A stretch of DNA of 64,000 bases from Tenuifilum thalassicum. GTDB taxonomy: Bacteria; Bacteroidota; Bacteroidia; Bacteroidales; Tenuifilaceae. The DNA lies in NCBI RefSeq assembly GCF_013265555.1, contig NZ_CP041345.1:2464581-2528580 (forward strand), given 5' to 3'. Below the pieces are notes generated by a model that saw only the letters and a list, made by a program, of their open reading frames with translations, was not told where the DNA came from and made no database searches. A program made the position numbers and the translations under genes. The first letter of the stretch is position 1. Every line of letters begins with the position of its first letter. Positions 43,298 to 53,846 of the stretch are shown here, piece after piece.

Positions 43298-44175
43298 TGA
43301 AAGTTTTAGTTACAGGTGCAAACGGAATTATAGGTAAAAACGTAGCCAAAGCACTTACAAAAATATCCGGCATCGAAGTTTATGCAACTTCGTTAAAAAA
43401 GTTAAGTATTGATATCGCAACAACATTCACTTCAAATCTTCTTATTGCTGATGTCAACCTTATGATTGATGAAATACACCCCGATGTTGTTGTTCACTGC
43501 GCAGCCGTCTCAAGCCCCGATGCTTGTGAGGTAGATAGATATGCATGCCACAGATTAAATGTTGAACTTACAAAACGGTTGCTTTCGGCTTGTATCGACT
43601 ACAACGCTCATCTGGTATTTTTATCTACCGATTTTGTATTTGATGGGGAAAAAGGAAACTACTCTGAGGAAGATACAACCAACCCAATTAACTATTACGG
43701 GGAGTCAAAACTTGAAGCAGAAAAAATTATTTGTCGCTCCACAGAGAATCATACAATTGTAAGAACATCCCTTGTTTATGGTTACGAAACCAAACTATCA
43801 AGGCCAAATATTGTTAGTAGAGTTATTGACAACCTTCAAAGGGGAAAACCTTATAAAGTTCCTACCGATCAAATAAGAAAACCAACCTACGTAGGTGACT
43901 TGGCTGATGCTATTGGACAAATATGCATAAACAAGCCCAAAGGAATATTTCACATTTCAGGCGATGAAGAAACTACAGTTTCAAACTTTGCTAGAAAGAT
44001 TGCAAAAGCATTACAATTAGACGAATCGTTAATACAGGAAACCACATCAAGCCAGATTGCCCAAGCTGCCCCCCGACCACTTAACACAACCCTTAATATC
44101 GAAAAAATAAAGTCGACTATTAACTATTCCCCGAAATCTATTGATTTGGCTCTTAGTGAGATGTTTAAGAAATAA
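43297..44175 (+). CDS. RmlD-like NAD(P)-dependent sugar reductase/epimerase (extended SDR)
   Basis: A 292-residue extended SDR resembling dTDP-4-dehydrorhamnose reductase. It has the dinucleotide-binding MKVLVTGANGIIGKNVAKAL, HCAAVSSPDACEVD, STDFVFDGEKGNYSEED and the catalytic Tyr/Lys in NYYGESKLEAEKII (about 149-153). IRKPTYVGDLADAIGQI and GIFHISGDEETTVS are typical of the substrate half. The start overlaps the channel gene by one base, so translation is coupled. The absence of rmlABC beside it makes a true rhamnose role uncertain; a methionine adenosyltransferase-beta-like or other reductase is an alternative. Confidence 0.75.
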   Translation: MKVLVTGANGIIGKNVAKALTKISGIEVYATSLKKLSIDIATTFTSNLLIADVNLMIDEIHPDVVVHCAAVSSPDACEVDRYACHRLNVELTKRLLSACIDYNAHLVFLSTDFVFDGEKGNYSEEDTTNPINYYGESKLEAEKIICRSTENHTIVRTSLVYGYETKLSRPNIVSRVIDNLQRGKPYKVPTDQIRKPTYVGDLADAIGQICINKPKGIFHISGDEETTVSNFARKIAKALQLDESLIQETTSSQIAQAAPRPLNTTLNIEKIKSTINYSPKSIDLALSEMFKK

Positions 44176-44293
44176 AAGTTATTACCAACCAAAAACCACC
44201 TTAAAGACTGATTTTTAAACAGATATATTACACATCTATAAAATCCTGTTGGAAAAATATTAGGGCTATATAATGTATTTTAAAAAAAGGTAT

Positions 44294-44301
44294 TATCTTT
44301 G
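44294..44301 (+). promoter_or_regulatory. -7 promoter element of rpsO (TATCTTTG)
   Basis: An exact TAnnTTTG, 45 bases before the rpsO ATG. Confidence 0.65.
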
Positions 44302-44345
44302 CACCTCAAATTAAGTAGTTAATCTACCCACTAATTATCAGCGTT

Positions 44346-44618
44346 ATGAATTATTTGACGGCCGAACAAAAAAAAGAGATTTTTGAGAAGTACGGGAAGT
44401 CCAATACCGATACTGGTTCACCAGAAAGCCAGATCGCGCTATTCTCCTACCGTATCAACCATTTAACAGAGCATTTGAAAGTACATCGCAAGGATTATGG
44501 GACACAACGCGCTCTGTTGAAGTTGGTGGGTAAACGCAGGAGATTATTGGATTACCTAAAAGACAACGATATTGAAAGATATCGAAAGATTATTAAGGAA
44601 TTAAATCTGAGAAAGTAA
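44346..44618 (+). CDS. rpsO: 30S ribosomal protein S15
   Basis: It binds 16S rRNA in the central domain early in 30S assembly. The 90-residue sequence has [18 protein letters not shown]-type core (here [20 protein letters not shown]), [20 protein letters not shown] and [21 protein letters not shown] terminator separates it from pnp, the conserved neighbour that in other bacteria is part of one operon. Confidence 0.98.
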   Translation: MNYLTAEQKKEIFEKYGKSNTDTGSPESQIALFSYRINHLTEHLKVHRKDYGTQRALLKLVGKRRRLLDYLKDNDIERYRKIIKELNLRK

Positions 44619-44625
44619 AAAAATC

Positions 44626-44656
44626 AAAAGGCAATTCTTGAAATTGCCTTTTTTTA
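44626..44656 (+). terminator. Terminator between rpsO and pnp
   Basis: AAAAGGCAATT / AATTGCCTTTTTTT. It implies that pnp is transcribed partly or wholly from its own promoter. Confidence 0.8.
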
Positions 44657-44746
44657 ATCTTATATTTTGAAACCTCCGAAGGTTTTTATTCCTTTGGAGT
44701 TTAATTATTTAACACCAACACAAATCATTTACATTAAACACAAAGT

Positions 44747-46873
44747 ATGTACAACGCAGTAAAAAAAACAATCGAACTTGGCGATGGTCGTACAATTACC
44801 ATTGAGACTGGCAAGTTAGCCAAGCAGGCCCATGGTTCGGTTGTTCTGACAATGGGTAAAACCATGCTTCTCGCTACAGTTGTAAGCGCTCAGGAAGCAA
44901 AAGAAGATGTTGATTTCATGCCACTTAGCGTGGAATACAAAGAGAAATTTGCAGCCAGTGGCCGATTCCCTGGAGGATTCCTCAAACGTGAATCGAGGCC
45001 ATCGGACTACGAAATTCTTGTAGCCCGTTTGGTTGATAGAGCTTTACGCCCACTTTTCCCCGATGATTATCATGCTGAAACATTTGTAACAATCAACCTA
45101 ATTTCAGCGGAAAAGGAAATAATGCCCGACGCTCTTGCGGGATTAGCCGCCTCAGCGGCACTCGCCGTTTCTGACATTCCCTTCAACGGGCCAATTTCGG
45201 AGGTTAGAGTAGCACGAATTGATGGGCAGCTAAAAATCAACCCTACATTCGAGGAGGTTGAGCGTGCCGACATCGACATGATAGTTGGCGCAACCTACGA
45301 CAATATACTTATGGTTGAAGGCGAACTCAAGGAGGTTTCAGAAGCCGAGATGCTTGAAGCAATCAAGTTTGCTCACGAAGCCATCAAGCCAATGTGCTTG
45401 GCTCAAATGGAACTTGCAAAGGAACTAGGTGTTGAAAAGCGCACTTATTGCCACGAAACTAACGACGAAGAACTCAAGGAAAAGGTTCACGAGTTTTGTT
45501 ATGACAAAGTTTACCAGGTAGCAAAATCTATGCTTCCTAAGCATGAGCGCTCGGCTGCATTCGAGGCCATTAAACAGGAATTTCTTGAAACATTACCCGA
45601 AGAAGAGCGCGAAGCTAAACAGGCGATGGTTAACCGCTACTACCATGAGGTTGAGAAAAAAGCGATGCGCAACATGATTCTTAACGAAGGTGTTCGCCTC
45701 GACGGACGAAAAACCAATGAGATAAGGCCTATTTGGTGCGAGGTTGATTACCTACCTATGGCGCACGGCTCAGCAATATTCACTCGCGGTGAGACACAGT
45801 CATTAACCACTGTCACACTAGGAACAAAGCTCGATGAGAAAATCATTGACGAGGTTCTAATGCAGGGCACAGAGAAATTCACCCTACACTACAACTTCCC
45901 TCCATTCTCAACTGGTGATGCTCGCCCATCACGGGGCGTGAGCCGAAGAGAAATTGGACACGGAAATCTGGCCCATCGCGCATTAAAAAACATGATACCC
46001 GAGGAACCAGAAAACCCATACGCTATCCGTGTTGTTAGCGATATTCTTGAATCAAATGGCTCATCCTCCATGGCAACCGTTTGCGCTGGCACACTTGCGC
46101 TCATGGACGCAGGGGTTAAAATAAAAAAACCAGTTTCTGGTATTGCAATGGGTCTTATTACCGAAAAGGGTTCAGATCGCTATGCCATTCTTTCAGACAT
46201 TCTAGGTGACGAAGACCACCTTGGCGACATGGACTTTAAGGTAACGGGAACCCGTGATGGTATAACAGCCACCCAAATGGACATTAAGGTTGATGGGCTA
46301 TCGTACGAGGTGTTAGCAAAAGCCTTACAGCAAGCTCACGAAGGTCGCATGCATATCCTTAATGTGATGCTGGAGACCATTTCTGAACCTCGCCCCGACT
46401 TCAAACCTCATGCACCACGAATCGAGCAGTTCAACATACCTCGCGAAAGCATTGGTGCAGTTATTGGTCCTGGTGGTAAAATCATCCAGGAAATCCAACG
46501 TGAAACACAAGCAACGATCACAATTGAAGAGATTAACGACCATGGCATCGTAAGCGTCTTTGCCGACAGCGCTGAAAGCAGAGATGCTGCCGTTAAGTGG
46601 ATTAAAGGAATTGTTGCCGTGCCAGAAGTTGGAGAGGTATACAAGGGTAAAGTAAAATCAATCATGCCATTCGGTGCGTTTATTGAGATACTCCCGGGCA
46701 AAGATGGGCTACTTCACATCTCTGAAATTGAATGGCGCCGACTTGAAAAAGTTGAGGACGTACTTAAAGAGGGCGACATTGTAGAGGTTAAACTCATTGA
46801 GATTGATAAAAAAACTGGAAAGCTAAAACTTTCAAGAAAAGTACTTCTACCCAAACCAGAGAAGAGAAGATAG
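44747..46873 (+). CDS. pnp: Polyribonucleotide nucleotidyltransferase (PNPase)
   Basis: A 3'-5' phosphorolytic exoribonuclease, 708 residues, with two RNase PH cores, KH and S1 domains. N-terminal core: [40 protein letters not shown]. Second core: [56 protein letters not shown] and the Mg-binding [41 protein letters not shown] (about 567-586). S1: [20 protein letters not shown] (about 630-700). All core residues are present. It pairs with rpsO as usual. Confidence 0.98.
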   Translation: MYNAVKKTIELGDGRTITIETGKLAKQAHGSVVLTMGKTMLLATVVSAQEAKEDVDFMPLSVEYKEKFAASGRFPGGFLKRESRPSDYEILVARLVDRALRPLFPDDYHAETFVTINLISAEKEIMPDALAGLAASAALAVSDIPFNGPISEVRVARIDGQLKINPTFEEVERADIDMIVGATYDNILMVEGELKEVSEAEMLEAIKFAHEAIKPMCLAQMELAKELGVEKRTYCHETNDEELKEKVHEFCYDKVYQVAKSMLPKHERSAAFEAIKQEFLETLPEEEREAKQAMVNRYYHEVEKKAMRNMILNEGVRLDGRKTNEIRPIWCEVDYLPMAHGSAIFTRGETQSLTTVTLGTKLDEKIIDEVLMQGTEKFTLHYNFPPFSTGDARPSRGVSRREIGHGNLAHRALKNMIPEEPENPYAIRVVSDILESNGSSSMATVCAGTLALMDAGVKIKKPVSGIAMGLITEKGSDRYAILSDILGDEDHLGDMDFKVTGTRDGITATQMDIKVDGLSYEVLAKALQQAHEGRMHILNVMLETISEPRPDFKPHAPRIEQFNIPRESIGAVIGPGGKIIQEIQRETQATITIEEINDHGIVSVFADSAESRDAAVKWIKGIVAVPEVGEVYKGKVKSIMPFGAFIEILPGKDGLLHISEIEWRRLEKVEDVLKEGDIVEVKLIEIDKKTGKLKLSRKVLLPKPEKRR

Positions 46874-46904
46874 AGTTTTTCATATTTTCTTCATAAAGCG
46901 ATTA

Positions 46905-46938
46905 AATAGGCGTCTGCATACAGATGCCTATTTTTATT
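46905..46938 (+). terminator. Terminator of pnp
   Basis: AATAGGCGTCTG / CAGATGCCTATT with a T-rich tail. Confidence 0.75.
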
Positions 46939-46991
46939 TTTCACATTCTAAGATTTTTTCATAAATTATGCACAATGCACAAATTTTATTG

Positions 46992-46999
46992 TATTTTTG
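46992..46999 (+). promoter_or_regulatory. -7 promoter element of the prolyl oligopeptidase gene (TATTTTTG)
   Basis: An exact TAnnTTTG, 28 bases before the ATG at 47028. Confidence 0.6.
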
Positions 47000-47027
47000 T
47001 TTTAGTATTCCCATAAAATGAACAAAT

Positions 47028-49142
47028 ATGAAAAAGATTTACATATTCTTGCTATCCACAACTCCACTACTAGCCATGATGTCGTGCAAAACTGCTAATG
47101 TAGATTATCCAAAAACCAAAAAGGTTGATGTTGTTGATGAATACTTCGGAGTAAAAGTACCCGATCCGTATCGTTGGCTAGAAGACGACAAGTCGCCAGA
47201 AGTGGCAGAATGGGTTAAGCAACAGAATGAGGTAACCTTCAAATACCTCAACGCCATACCATTTCGGAATAAAATAAAACAAAGGCTAACCGAAATTTGG
47301 AACTACACCTCAATGGGAACCCCTTTTAAGGCTGGTGGCAGATACTTCTTCTTTAAAAAGGAAGGTCTTCAGAATCAGAGTGTACTCTACATGATGGAAG
47401 ACCTCAACTCTGAACCCAAAGTAATACTCGACCCCAACACATTTAGCGAAGACGGAACAGTTGCCCTATCTAACGTTAGCGTCTCAAGAGATGGCAAGTA
47501 CTTGGCATATGCCATAAACGATGGAGGTTCCGACTGGCAAAAGATAAAGGTAATGGAGCTTCCAAGTGGTAAAATTCTGCCCGACGAAATCAGCTGGGTG
47601 AAATTCTCATCTATTGCATGGAAAAAGAATGGCTTTTACTATAGCCGTTACGATGAACCTAAAGAGGGTTCAGAACTTTCAAATATCAACAAAAACCACA
47701 AAGTATACTACCACAAAGTTGGAACACCAGTTGAGTCCGATAAACTTATTTTCTCAAATAGCCAATACCCACTTAGAAATTACTCGGCACAAACCACCGA
47801 AGATGAAAAATATTTAATCATCTACGAATCGGAATCAACTTATGGCAATTCACTATACATCAAGAATTTACAAGACCCTAAGGCAAACTTCTCTAAAATC
47901 ACAACAGGATTTGAATATGAGTATAATGTGATTGATCATATTGATGACAACCTGATTGTTCTCACAAACTATAAAGCCCCAAAATATAAGTTGATTAAGA
48001 TTAACGTAAACAGCATGGACATTGGGAACTGGCGCGATATCCTACCAGAAAGGAAAGACGTGCTTAGGGGATGTGCAATAGTAGGTAATAAGATATTAGC
48101 CAATTATATTGTTGATGCAAAAAGTCAAGCAGAGGTTTACGATTTAAATGGAAACAACGTATCGGACATTGAGCTTCCTTCTATTGGAACAATCTCATCA
48201 ATAAGTGGAGAGCTAAATGATTCGATTGCATTCTACTCATTCTCATCTTTTACTGTACCTCCCATCATTGTTAAATATAACGTAAACACCAACACTTCCG
48301 AAGAGTTTTTCAGACCAGAAATCAACTTCAACTTTGACGAATACGAAACCAAACAGGTTTTTTATACTAGCAAAGATGGAACACTAGTTCCTATGTTTAT
48401 AGTCCACAAAAAAGGCATAGAGCTCGACGGGAATAACCCCACCCTACTTTATGGCTATGGAGGATTTAATATTAGCCTACTCCCTTATTTCAGCACTACA
48501 CGCTTATTCTGGCTAGAACAAGGAGGCATATTTGCAGTAGCGAACATCCGTGGTGGAGGCGAATACGGAGAAAACTGGTATAGAGCTGGGACTAAACTAA
48601 ACAAACAAAACGTTTTTGACGACTTCATTGCTGCAGCAGAATACCTTATTAAGGAAAAGTACACTTCACCTAAAAAATTAGCTATTCAAGGTGGCTCAAA
48701 TGGAGGCTTACTAATAGGTGCCGTTACAAATCAACGTCCCGACCTATTTAAAGTAGCCATCCCTCAAGTTGGTGTGATGGATATGCTAAGGTATCATAAA
48801 TTCACCATCGGATGGGCATGGGCAAATGATTACGGTACAAGCAACGACTCCATTCAATTCCTCAACCTATACAACTATTCGCCATTACACAACATCAAAC
48901 CTAAAACAAATTATCCTGCTATACTTGTTACAACTGCCGACCATGACGATAGAGTTGTTCCGGCTCACTCATTCAAATACATTGCAACCATGCAGGAAAA
49001 AAACCCAAGGCCAAAAAACCCTGCACTTATAAGAATTCAAACAAGAGCCGGTCATGGTGCTGGAACACCTACTAGCATTCAGATTGATGAATACACCGAC
49101 ATTTACGCATTCATCATGTACAACATGGACATGAAATACTAA
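47028..49142 (+). CDS. Prolyl oligopeptidase (S9A), lipoprotein
   Basis: A serine peptidase of 704 residues that cleaves after proline in short peptides. Signal and lipobox: STTPLLAMMSC. The N-terminal DPYRWLEDDKSPEVAEWVKQ is the classic S9A opening, a seven-bladed propeller follows, and the hydrolase domain carries GGSNGG (Ser557), DHDDRVVPAHS (Asp640/641) and RAGHGAG (His676). YGYGGFNISLLPYFSTTRLF is conserved. Lipoprotein anchoring suggests it works in the periplasm or at the outer membrane together with the other exported peptidases in this window. Confidence 0.95.
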   Translation: MKKIYIFLLSTTPLLAMMSCKTANVDYPKTKKVDVVDEYFGVKVPDPYRWLEDDKSPEVAEWVKQQNEVTFKYLNAIPFRNKIKQRLTEIWNYTSMGTPFKAGGRYFFFKKEGLQNQSVLYMMEDLNSEPKVILDPNTFSEDGTVALSNVSVSRDGKYLAYAINDGGSDWQKIKVMELPSGKILPDEISWVKFSSIAWKKNGFYYSRYDEPKEGSELSNINKNHKVYYHKVGTPVESDKLIFSNSQYPLRNYSAQTTEDEKYLIIYESESTYGNSLYIKNLQDPKANFSKITTGFEYEYNVIDHIDDNLIVLTNYKAPKYKLIKINVNSMDIGNWRDILPERKDVLRGCAIVGNKILANYIVDAKSQAEVYDLNGNNVSDIELPSIGTISSISGELNDSIAFYSFSSFTVPPIIVKYNVNTNTSEEFFRPEINFNFDEYETKQVFYTSKDGTLVPMFIVHKKGIELDGNNPTLLYGYGGFNISLLPYFSTTRLFWLEQGGIFAVANIRGGGEYGENWYRAGTKLNKQNVFDDFIAAAEYLIKEKYTSPKKLAIQGGSNGGLLIGAVTNQRPDLFKVAIPQVGVMDMLRYHKFTIGWAWANDYGTSNDSIQFLNLYNYSPLHNIKPKTNYPAILVTTADHDDRVVPAHSFKYIATMQEKNPRPKNPALIRIQTRAGHGAGTPTSIQIDEYTDIYAFIMYNMDMKY

Positions 49143-49162
49143 CCAAATAATTTTCTCAAGTG

Positions 49163-49197
49163 AAGAGGTTGAGCTTACGCTTAGCCTCTTTTTCTTA
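49163..49197 (+). terminator. Terminator of the prolyl oligopeptidase gene
   Basis: AAGAGGTTGAGC / GCTTAGCCTCTT with a T-rich tail. Confidence 0.75.
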
Positions 49198-49237
49198 TTT
49201 TCTAAAAAAACTATCTTAGCAGCAAAACAAAGTTTTT

Positions 49238-49867
49238 ATGCGTTATCTTGTAATTGAGGGAAATATAGGAGCAGGCAAAACAACCCTTGCCAAGATGCTT
49301 GCCAAAGACCTAAATGCAAAACTTATTCTAGAACAATTTGCCGACAATCCTTTTCTTCCTAAATTCTACAAAAACCCTGAACGGTATAGTTTCCCTCTCG
49401 AACTATCATTTCTTGCTGAACGATACACCCAGCTAAACACCGAATTAAGATCGGCCTCCCTATTTCATTCCTTAACAATTGCCGACTATTATTTTATGAA
49501 GTCGTTAATCTTTGCGCAAAACACCTTGTCGGGTGATGAGCTAAATCTCTACAAACAGCTATTCTCAATTATTTACAATTCACTACCCAAACCCGACTTG
49601 TACGTTTACCTCCACTTACCAGTTGAAAGACTTCTAAAAAACATAAAAAAAAGGGGGCGCGATTTTGAACAGGACATATCTCCAGACTATTTAAACCAGC
49701 TCACCCAAGGGTATTTTGATTTTTTCAAACAACATCCAGAATATACATTTTTAGTAATAGACACCTCAAATATTGACTTCGTGGAACATAAAAATGATTA
49801 TGATAAACTAAAATCAGCTATTTTTGACGAATCGTACAATAAAGGTGTTAACCTTATCAGATTATAA
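49238..49867 (+). CDS. Deoxynucleoside kinase
   Basis: A 209-residue kinase of the dNK/dGK/dAK family that phosphorylates deoxynucleosides for salvage. P-loop YLVIEGNIGAGKTTLAKML (about 3-21), LEQFADNPFLPKFYKNPERY, AERYTQLNTE, DYYFMKSLIFA and the ERLLKNIKKRGRDFEQDI LID region are all in place. Substrate choice (dA/dG versus dC/dT) cannot be read safely from the sequence. Confidence 0.93.
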   Translation: MRYLVIEGNIGAGKTTLAKMLAKDLNAKLILEQFADNPFLPKFYKNPERYSFPLELSFLAERYTQLNTELRSASLFHSLTIADYYFMKSLIFAQNTLSGDELNLYKQLFSIIYNSLPKPDLYVYLHLPVERLLKNIKKRGRDFEQDISPDYLNQLTQGYFDFFKQHPEYTFLVIDTSNIDFVEHKNDYDKLKSAIFDESYNKGVNLIRL

Positions 49868-49982
49868 TGTAAACGATTATTTTAGTTACATCTATTTGAT
49901 TTTTGAATTATTAGTAGTATGTTTGTCTTTACTTTTAAGGCTTACATATTAAGCAGAATTAATAACTAACCAACTTCAAAAT

Positions 49983-51683
49983 ATGAAAATGAAAGGTTTA
50001 AAACTATCGATTATTGCTTTAGCCGGACTGTTACTTGCCGGCTGTGGCGGGGTTGAAAAAATGAAAGAATTACCAGAAGGTTTTTCTCTAAAAGTTACCC
50101 CAAATCCTGTTGAAGTACATGCAAACAAGGTTAAAGCCACTTTTGAGGGAACAATTCCTCCAAAGTATTTTAACAAAAAAGCGATTGTTGAAATCACTCC
50201 TGTAGTTGTTTACGAAGGTGGCGAACTCCCACTAGAACCTAAAGTTCTTCAAGGTGAAGACGTTCAAGCCAACAACCAAGTAATTAACTACGAAGCAGGT
50301 GGTAGCTGGAAGCACGAGGTTGAATTTGATTACAAAGATGAAATGTTCAAGTCTGAAATTGAACTTCGCTTTGAAATCACTTACAAAGACAAGAAGATTC
50401 CTTTCGATGCTCCTCAAAAGGTTGGTATTGGAACCATGGCAACTTACAAATTAGTTGACCTTGATCCAAAACCTGTTATGATGAGCGACAAATTCCAACG
50501 CATCATCCCTGAAGAAAAGGAAGCTCAAATCAACTTTGTTATTCAAAAGGCTGACATCCGTAAATCGGAGCTTACAAAAGAAGAAATCAAAATGTTAAAT
50601 GATTTCCTTGTTGAAGCCGCTAAAACTAAGAACAAAGAGATTAAAGAGCTTAAGATTTCGGCTTACGCTTCTCCAGATGGTCCTGAAAAGCTAAACGACA
50701 AGCTATCACAAGATCGTGGTAAGAACACCAACAAGTACTTAGAAAAAGTATTCAAGAAAGCTAAAGTTGAAGGTGTAGAAGCAAACTTAGAGTTTACCGC
50801 TGAAGACTGGGATGGTTTCCAAAAAGCAGTTCAAGCTTCTGACATTGAAGATAAAGAGCTTATCATTCGCGTTCTATCAATGTACTCAGACCCTGAAGTA
50901 CGTGAAAAAGAGATCAAGAATCTTTCAAAAGTTTACAAAGTATTAGCAGAGAAGATTCTTCCAGAACTTCGTCGTGCTCGCATGATTGCTAAGGTTGATG
51001 TTATTGGTTATTCCGACGACACACTTCGTTACATGGTTGAGAACAACGCATACGACAGCCTAAACGTTGAGGAAATGCTTTACGCTGCAACACTTGTTGA
51101 TGATGTAAACAAGAAAATTGAAGTTTACAAGAAAGCAGGTGAAATGTTCAACTGCCCACGTGGTTATAACAATGCTGCTTACTACTACATCCTTAACAAA
51201 GATGTTGCAAACGCAAAAGCTATGCTTGATAAGATTCCTGCCGATAAGAAGTTTGCTGCTGTTACCAACAACCGTGGCTGCGTAGCTTTAATGGAAGGTA
51301 ATTTTGATGAAGCAGAGAAACTATTTGCTGATGCTGCCGATGCAGGTGCTGCTGCTAAATACAACCTTGGAATTATAGCAATTCTTAAAGGTCAATATCC
51401 TGCAGCTGCTGAATACCTTGCTGGTTCTGACTCATTCAACCAAGGCCTAGCAATGTTAATGGCTGGTAAAATTGAAGCTGCTAAGAATACATTCAACAAG
51501 GTAGAAACTGCTAAAGCATACTATGGCCGCGCTATTATTGGTGCTCGTCTATCAGAAGAGGCAACCGTACTCGATAACCTACGTACAGCCTTTGGTAAAG
51601 ACGCTTCACTAAAAGAGCGTGCTAAGAAAGATGTTGAATTCCGCAACTACTTTGAAAACGAAGCTTTCAAGGCTCTATTCTAA
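49983..51683 (+). CDS. TPR-containing lipoprotein with OmpA-like central region
   Basis: A 566-residue exported lipoprotein (LAGLLLAGCGG). The N-terminal part (about 25-160) is beta-rich (FSLKVTPNPVEVHANKVKAT). The middle (about 195-345) resembles an OmpA-type fold (ELKISAYASPDGPEKLNDKL, SQDRGKNTNKYLEKVFKKAK). The C-terminus has TPR repeats (about 400-545, NNRGCVALMEGNFDEAEKLF). The gene uses a narrower codon set (many GCT, GAA, AAG) than its neighbours, which suggests high expression. I recognise the domain types but not a named family. Role: probably an abundant envelope scaffold. Confidence 0.75.
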   Translation: MKMKGLKLSIIALAGLLLAGCGGVEKMKELPEGFSLKVTPNPVEVHANKVKATFEGTIPPKYFNKKAIVEITPVVVYEGGELPLEPKVLQGEDVQANNQVINYEAGGSWKHEVEFDYKDEMFKSEIELRFEITYKDKKIPFDAPQKVGIGTMATYKLVDLDPKPVMMSDKFQRIIPEEKEAQINFVIQKADIRKSELTKEEIKMLNDFLVEAAKTKNKEIKELKISAYASPDGPEKLNDKLSQDRGKNTNKYLEKVFKKAKVEGVEANLEFTAEDWDGFQKAVQASDIEDKELIIRVLSMYSDPEVREKEIKNLSKVYKVLAEKILPELRRARMIAKVDVIGYSDDTLRYMVENNAYDSLNVEEMLYAATLVDDVNKKIEVYKKAGEMFNCPRGYNNAAYYYILNKDVANAKAMLDKIPADKKFAAVTNNRGCVALMEGNFDEAEKLFADAADAGAAAKYNLGIIAILKGQYPAAAEYLAGSDSFNQGLAMLMAGKIEAAKNTFNKVETAKAYYGRAIIGARLSEEATVLDNLRTAFGKDASLKERAKKDVEFRNYFENEAFKALF

Positions 51684-51699
51684 AAAAGATATTTAACAC

Positions 51700-51733
51700 A
51701 AAAAGGGGCTGCAGTTTTAGCAGCCCTTTTTTT
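51700..51733 (+). terminator. Terminator of the TPR lipoprotein gene
   Basis: AAAAGGGGCTGC / GCAGCCCTTTTTTT; it converges with the TrmH-family gene. Confidence 0.85.
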
Positions 51734-51753
51734 ATCAACAAACTCATTCTAAA

Positions 51754-52299
51754 TTAACACATATCGCATAATTTCAAACATAAATCCCATAAAACAATAC
51801 CAGCAGAAACCGAAATATTGAAAGAGTGTTTTGTGCCAAATTGAGGAATTTCTATACATAAATCGGACTCATCAACCACATTTTGTGCAACCCCTTTAAC
51901 CTCATTTCCAAAAACTAAAGCATATTTTTTATCGTTTTCAGGCTGAAACTTATTTAGTAGAATCGCCTGCTCTGCTTGTTCAATAGAAACTACGACAAAT
52001 CCTTCACTCTTAAGACGAGCTATCACATCAATTGTATCAGCAGCGTACTCCCAATCAACCGACTTCTCAGCTCCAAGCGCTGAGCGATGAATCTCTGGAT
52101 GCGGTGGTTTCCCCGTTATACCACATAGATATATTTTTTCAACGAGAAAAGCATCAGATGTTCGAAACACTGACCCCACGTTGTTCAAACTCCTAACATT
52201 ATCTAATACAACAACAACTGGATTTTTAGACGCAGCCTTATATTCTGCAACTGTTTTTCGCCCTAGCTCCTCATTTAAAAGTTTTCGATTTTTAACCAT
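51754..52299 (-). CDS. SpoU/TrmH-family RNA 2'-O-methyltransferase
   Basis: A 181-residue knotted SPOUT methyltransferase acting on tRNA or rRNA ribose. It has motif 1 VLDNVRSLNNVGSVFRTSDA, motif 2 YALVFGNEVKGVAQNVVDES and motif 3 CIEIPQFGTKHSFNISVSAG, the three SPOUT signatures. It lacks the N-terminal RNA-binding domain of RlmB-type enzymes. The target nucleotide is not predictable from sequence alone. Confidence 0.92.
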   Translation of the reverse strand: MVKNRKLLNEELGRKTVAEYKAASKNPVVVVLDNVRSLNNVGSVFRTSDAFLVEKIYLCGITGKPPHPEIHRSALGAEKSVDWEYAADTIDVIARLKSEGFVVVSIEQAEQAILLNKFQPENDKKYALVFGNEVKGVAQNVVDESDLCIEIPQFGTKHSFNISVSAGIVLWDLCLKLCDMC

Positions 52300-52374
52300 T
52301 TGTGTAAATTATTTAACAAAGATAATTAATCCTTTTTTTGTAATTTAGTTGCACAAAACAAAGATACTATTCCT

Positions 52375-53562
52375 ATGAATTTACACGAATATCAATCGAA
52401 AGAAATACTAAGGCAGGCAGGAGTTCCTGTTCCCGCTGGCCTAGTTGCCTTTACAAAAGAAGAAGCAGTTAAAGCAGCCCAAGAAATTATAAATATCACA
52501 GGTACCGATACGATTGCCGTAAAAGCCCAAATACACGCAGGAGGCCGAGGCAAGGGAGGTGGTGTAAAGATTGCAAAATCAATTGAAGAGGTTGAAACTT
52601 ATGCTAGCAATATACTAGGGATGAACCTTGTTACCCACCAGACAGGCCCTCAAGGGAAGTTAGTAAGAAAAGTACTAATTGAACAAGGCATATACCAGCC
52701 TGGTCCTTCAGAAATAAAGGAGTTTTACCTAAGCATCCTGTTAAATAGGTCTACAGGTAGGCCAATGATTGTATATTCTCCCCAAGGCGGAATGGATATT
52801 GAAGCGGTTGCAGCGGAGACACCTGAGCTAATATTCAAGGAAGAAATACACCCAATAGGAATTCAACCATTCCAGGCAAGAAGAGTAGCCTTTAATCTTG
52901 GGTTAACAGGCAAGGCTTACCAGCAAATGGTGAAATTCGTCATGTCGCTTTATAACGCTTATATCAAAAACGACCTCTCGCTACTTGAGATTAACCCTGT
53001 TGTTAAAACTTCGAACGACGAAATAATGGCTGCTGATGCAAAATGCAGCATCGACGACAATGCTTTATTCCGTCATCCTGACCTAGCTGAATATCGCGAT
53101 GTTTACGAGGAAGATCCTGCAGAAGTAGAGGCAGGAGAGCATAACCTCAACTTTGTGAAGCTTGATGGGAATGTGGGCTGTATGGTTAACGGAGCAGGTT
53201 TAGCAATGGCCACAATGGATATCATAAAATTATCGGGAGGAGATCCAGCAAACTTCCTAGATGTTGGAGGTGGAGCCAATGCAAAAACCGTTGCCGCAGG
53301 TTTCAGAATAATACTAAAAGATCCTAACGTTAAAGCCATACTTATCAATATCTTTGGGGGCATAGTACGCTGCGACAGGGTTGCACAGGGTGTAGTGGAT
53401 GCCTACAAAGAGATAGGTAATATTCCTGTTCCTGTTATTGTTAGGCTACAGGGGACAAATGCATTAGAAGGGAAAAAATTGATTGATGAATCGGGTCTTA
53501 AAGTTTATAGTGCAATTACACTCCAAGAAGCTGCTGATCTGGTAAAAAAGATGGTGAACTAA
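52375..53562 (+). CDS. sucC: Succinyl-CoA synthetase (ADP-forming) beta subunit
   Basis: It binds ATP/ADP and succinate in the TCA cycle step succinyl-CoA to succinate. [20 protein letters not shown], the ATP-grasp [40 protein letters not shown] and [39 protein letters not shown] are diagnostic. The length of 395 residues is normal. sucD is not in the window: the next gene is a small membrane protein on the other strand. Separate sucC and sucD loci occur in other Bacteroidota. Confidence 0.96.
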   Translation: MNLHEYQSKEILRQAGVPVPAGLVAFTKEEAVKAAQEIINITGTDTIAVKAQIHAGGRGKGGGVKIAKSIEEVETYASNILGMNLVTHQTGPQGKLVRKVLIEQGIYQPGPSEIKEFYLSILLNRSTGRPMIVYSPQGGMDIEAVAAETPELIFKEEIHPIGIQPFQARRVAFNLGLTGKAYQQMVKFVMSLYNAYIKNDLSLLEINPVVKTSNDEIMAADAKCSIDDNALFRHPDLAEYRDVYEEDPAEVEAGEHNLNFVKLDGNVGCMVNGAGLAMATMDIIKLSGGDPANFLDVGGGANAKTVAAGFRIILKDPNVKAILINIFGGIVRCDRVAQGVVDAYKEIGNIPVPVIVRLQGTNALEGKKLIDESGLKVYSAITLQEAADLVKKMVN

Positions 53563-53564
53563 TA

Positions 53565-53600
53565 AAAAAGGAAACGGGGTTTTAAACCCCGTTTCCTTTT
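53565..53600. terminator. Strong bidirectional terminator after sucC
   Basis: A perfect hairpin GGAAACGGGGT / ACCCCGTTTCC has flanking A and T runs; it serves sucC and the converging DUF2892 gene. Confidence 0.88.
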
Positions 53601-53790
53601 ATTCTTTCTTTGAACATTTAGTAGATATTCCAAAAATACTATACAGCCCGCAGAACCTAGTGAGTCCTGTAATAAGTGGGATTAATGCTAGCAATCCCCA
53701 CCAAGAGTGGTAGTAGATTCCTGCAACTGCAATGGTTATGGCAAGAATAATTCTTACCACCATGTCAAATTTTCCAACATTTTTCTTCAT
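53599..53790 (-). CDS. DUF2892 (YgaP-like) small membrane protein
   Basis: A 63-residue membrane protein: MKKNVGKFDMVVRIILAITI, then a second hydrophobic helix GLLALIPLITGLTRFCGLYS and a CxxxxxF tail (FGISTKCSKKE). This is the DUF2892 pattern also found as the membrane anchor of YgaP rhodanese. Here no rhodanese domain is attached. Function unknown. Promoter and neighbours give no further clue. Confidence 0.8.
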   Translation of the reverse strand: MKKNVGKFDMVVRIILAITIAVAGIYYHSWWGLLALIPLITGLTRFCGLYSIFGISTKCSKKE

Positions 53791-53846
53791 AACTTTTGGT
53801 TTTAGGAATACTACTTAAACGTTTAACTAGAAAAATTGTTTAATGT

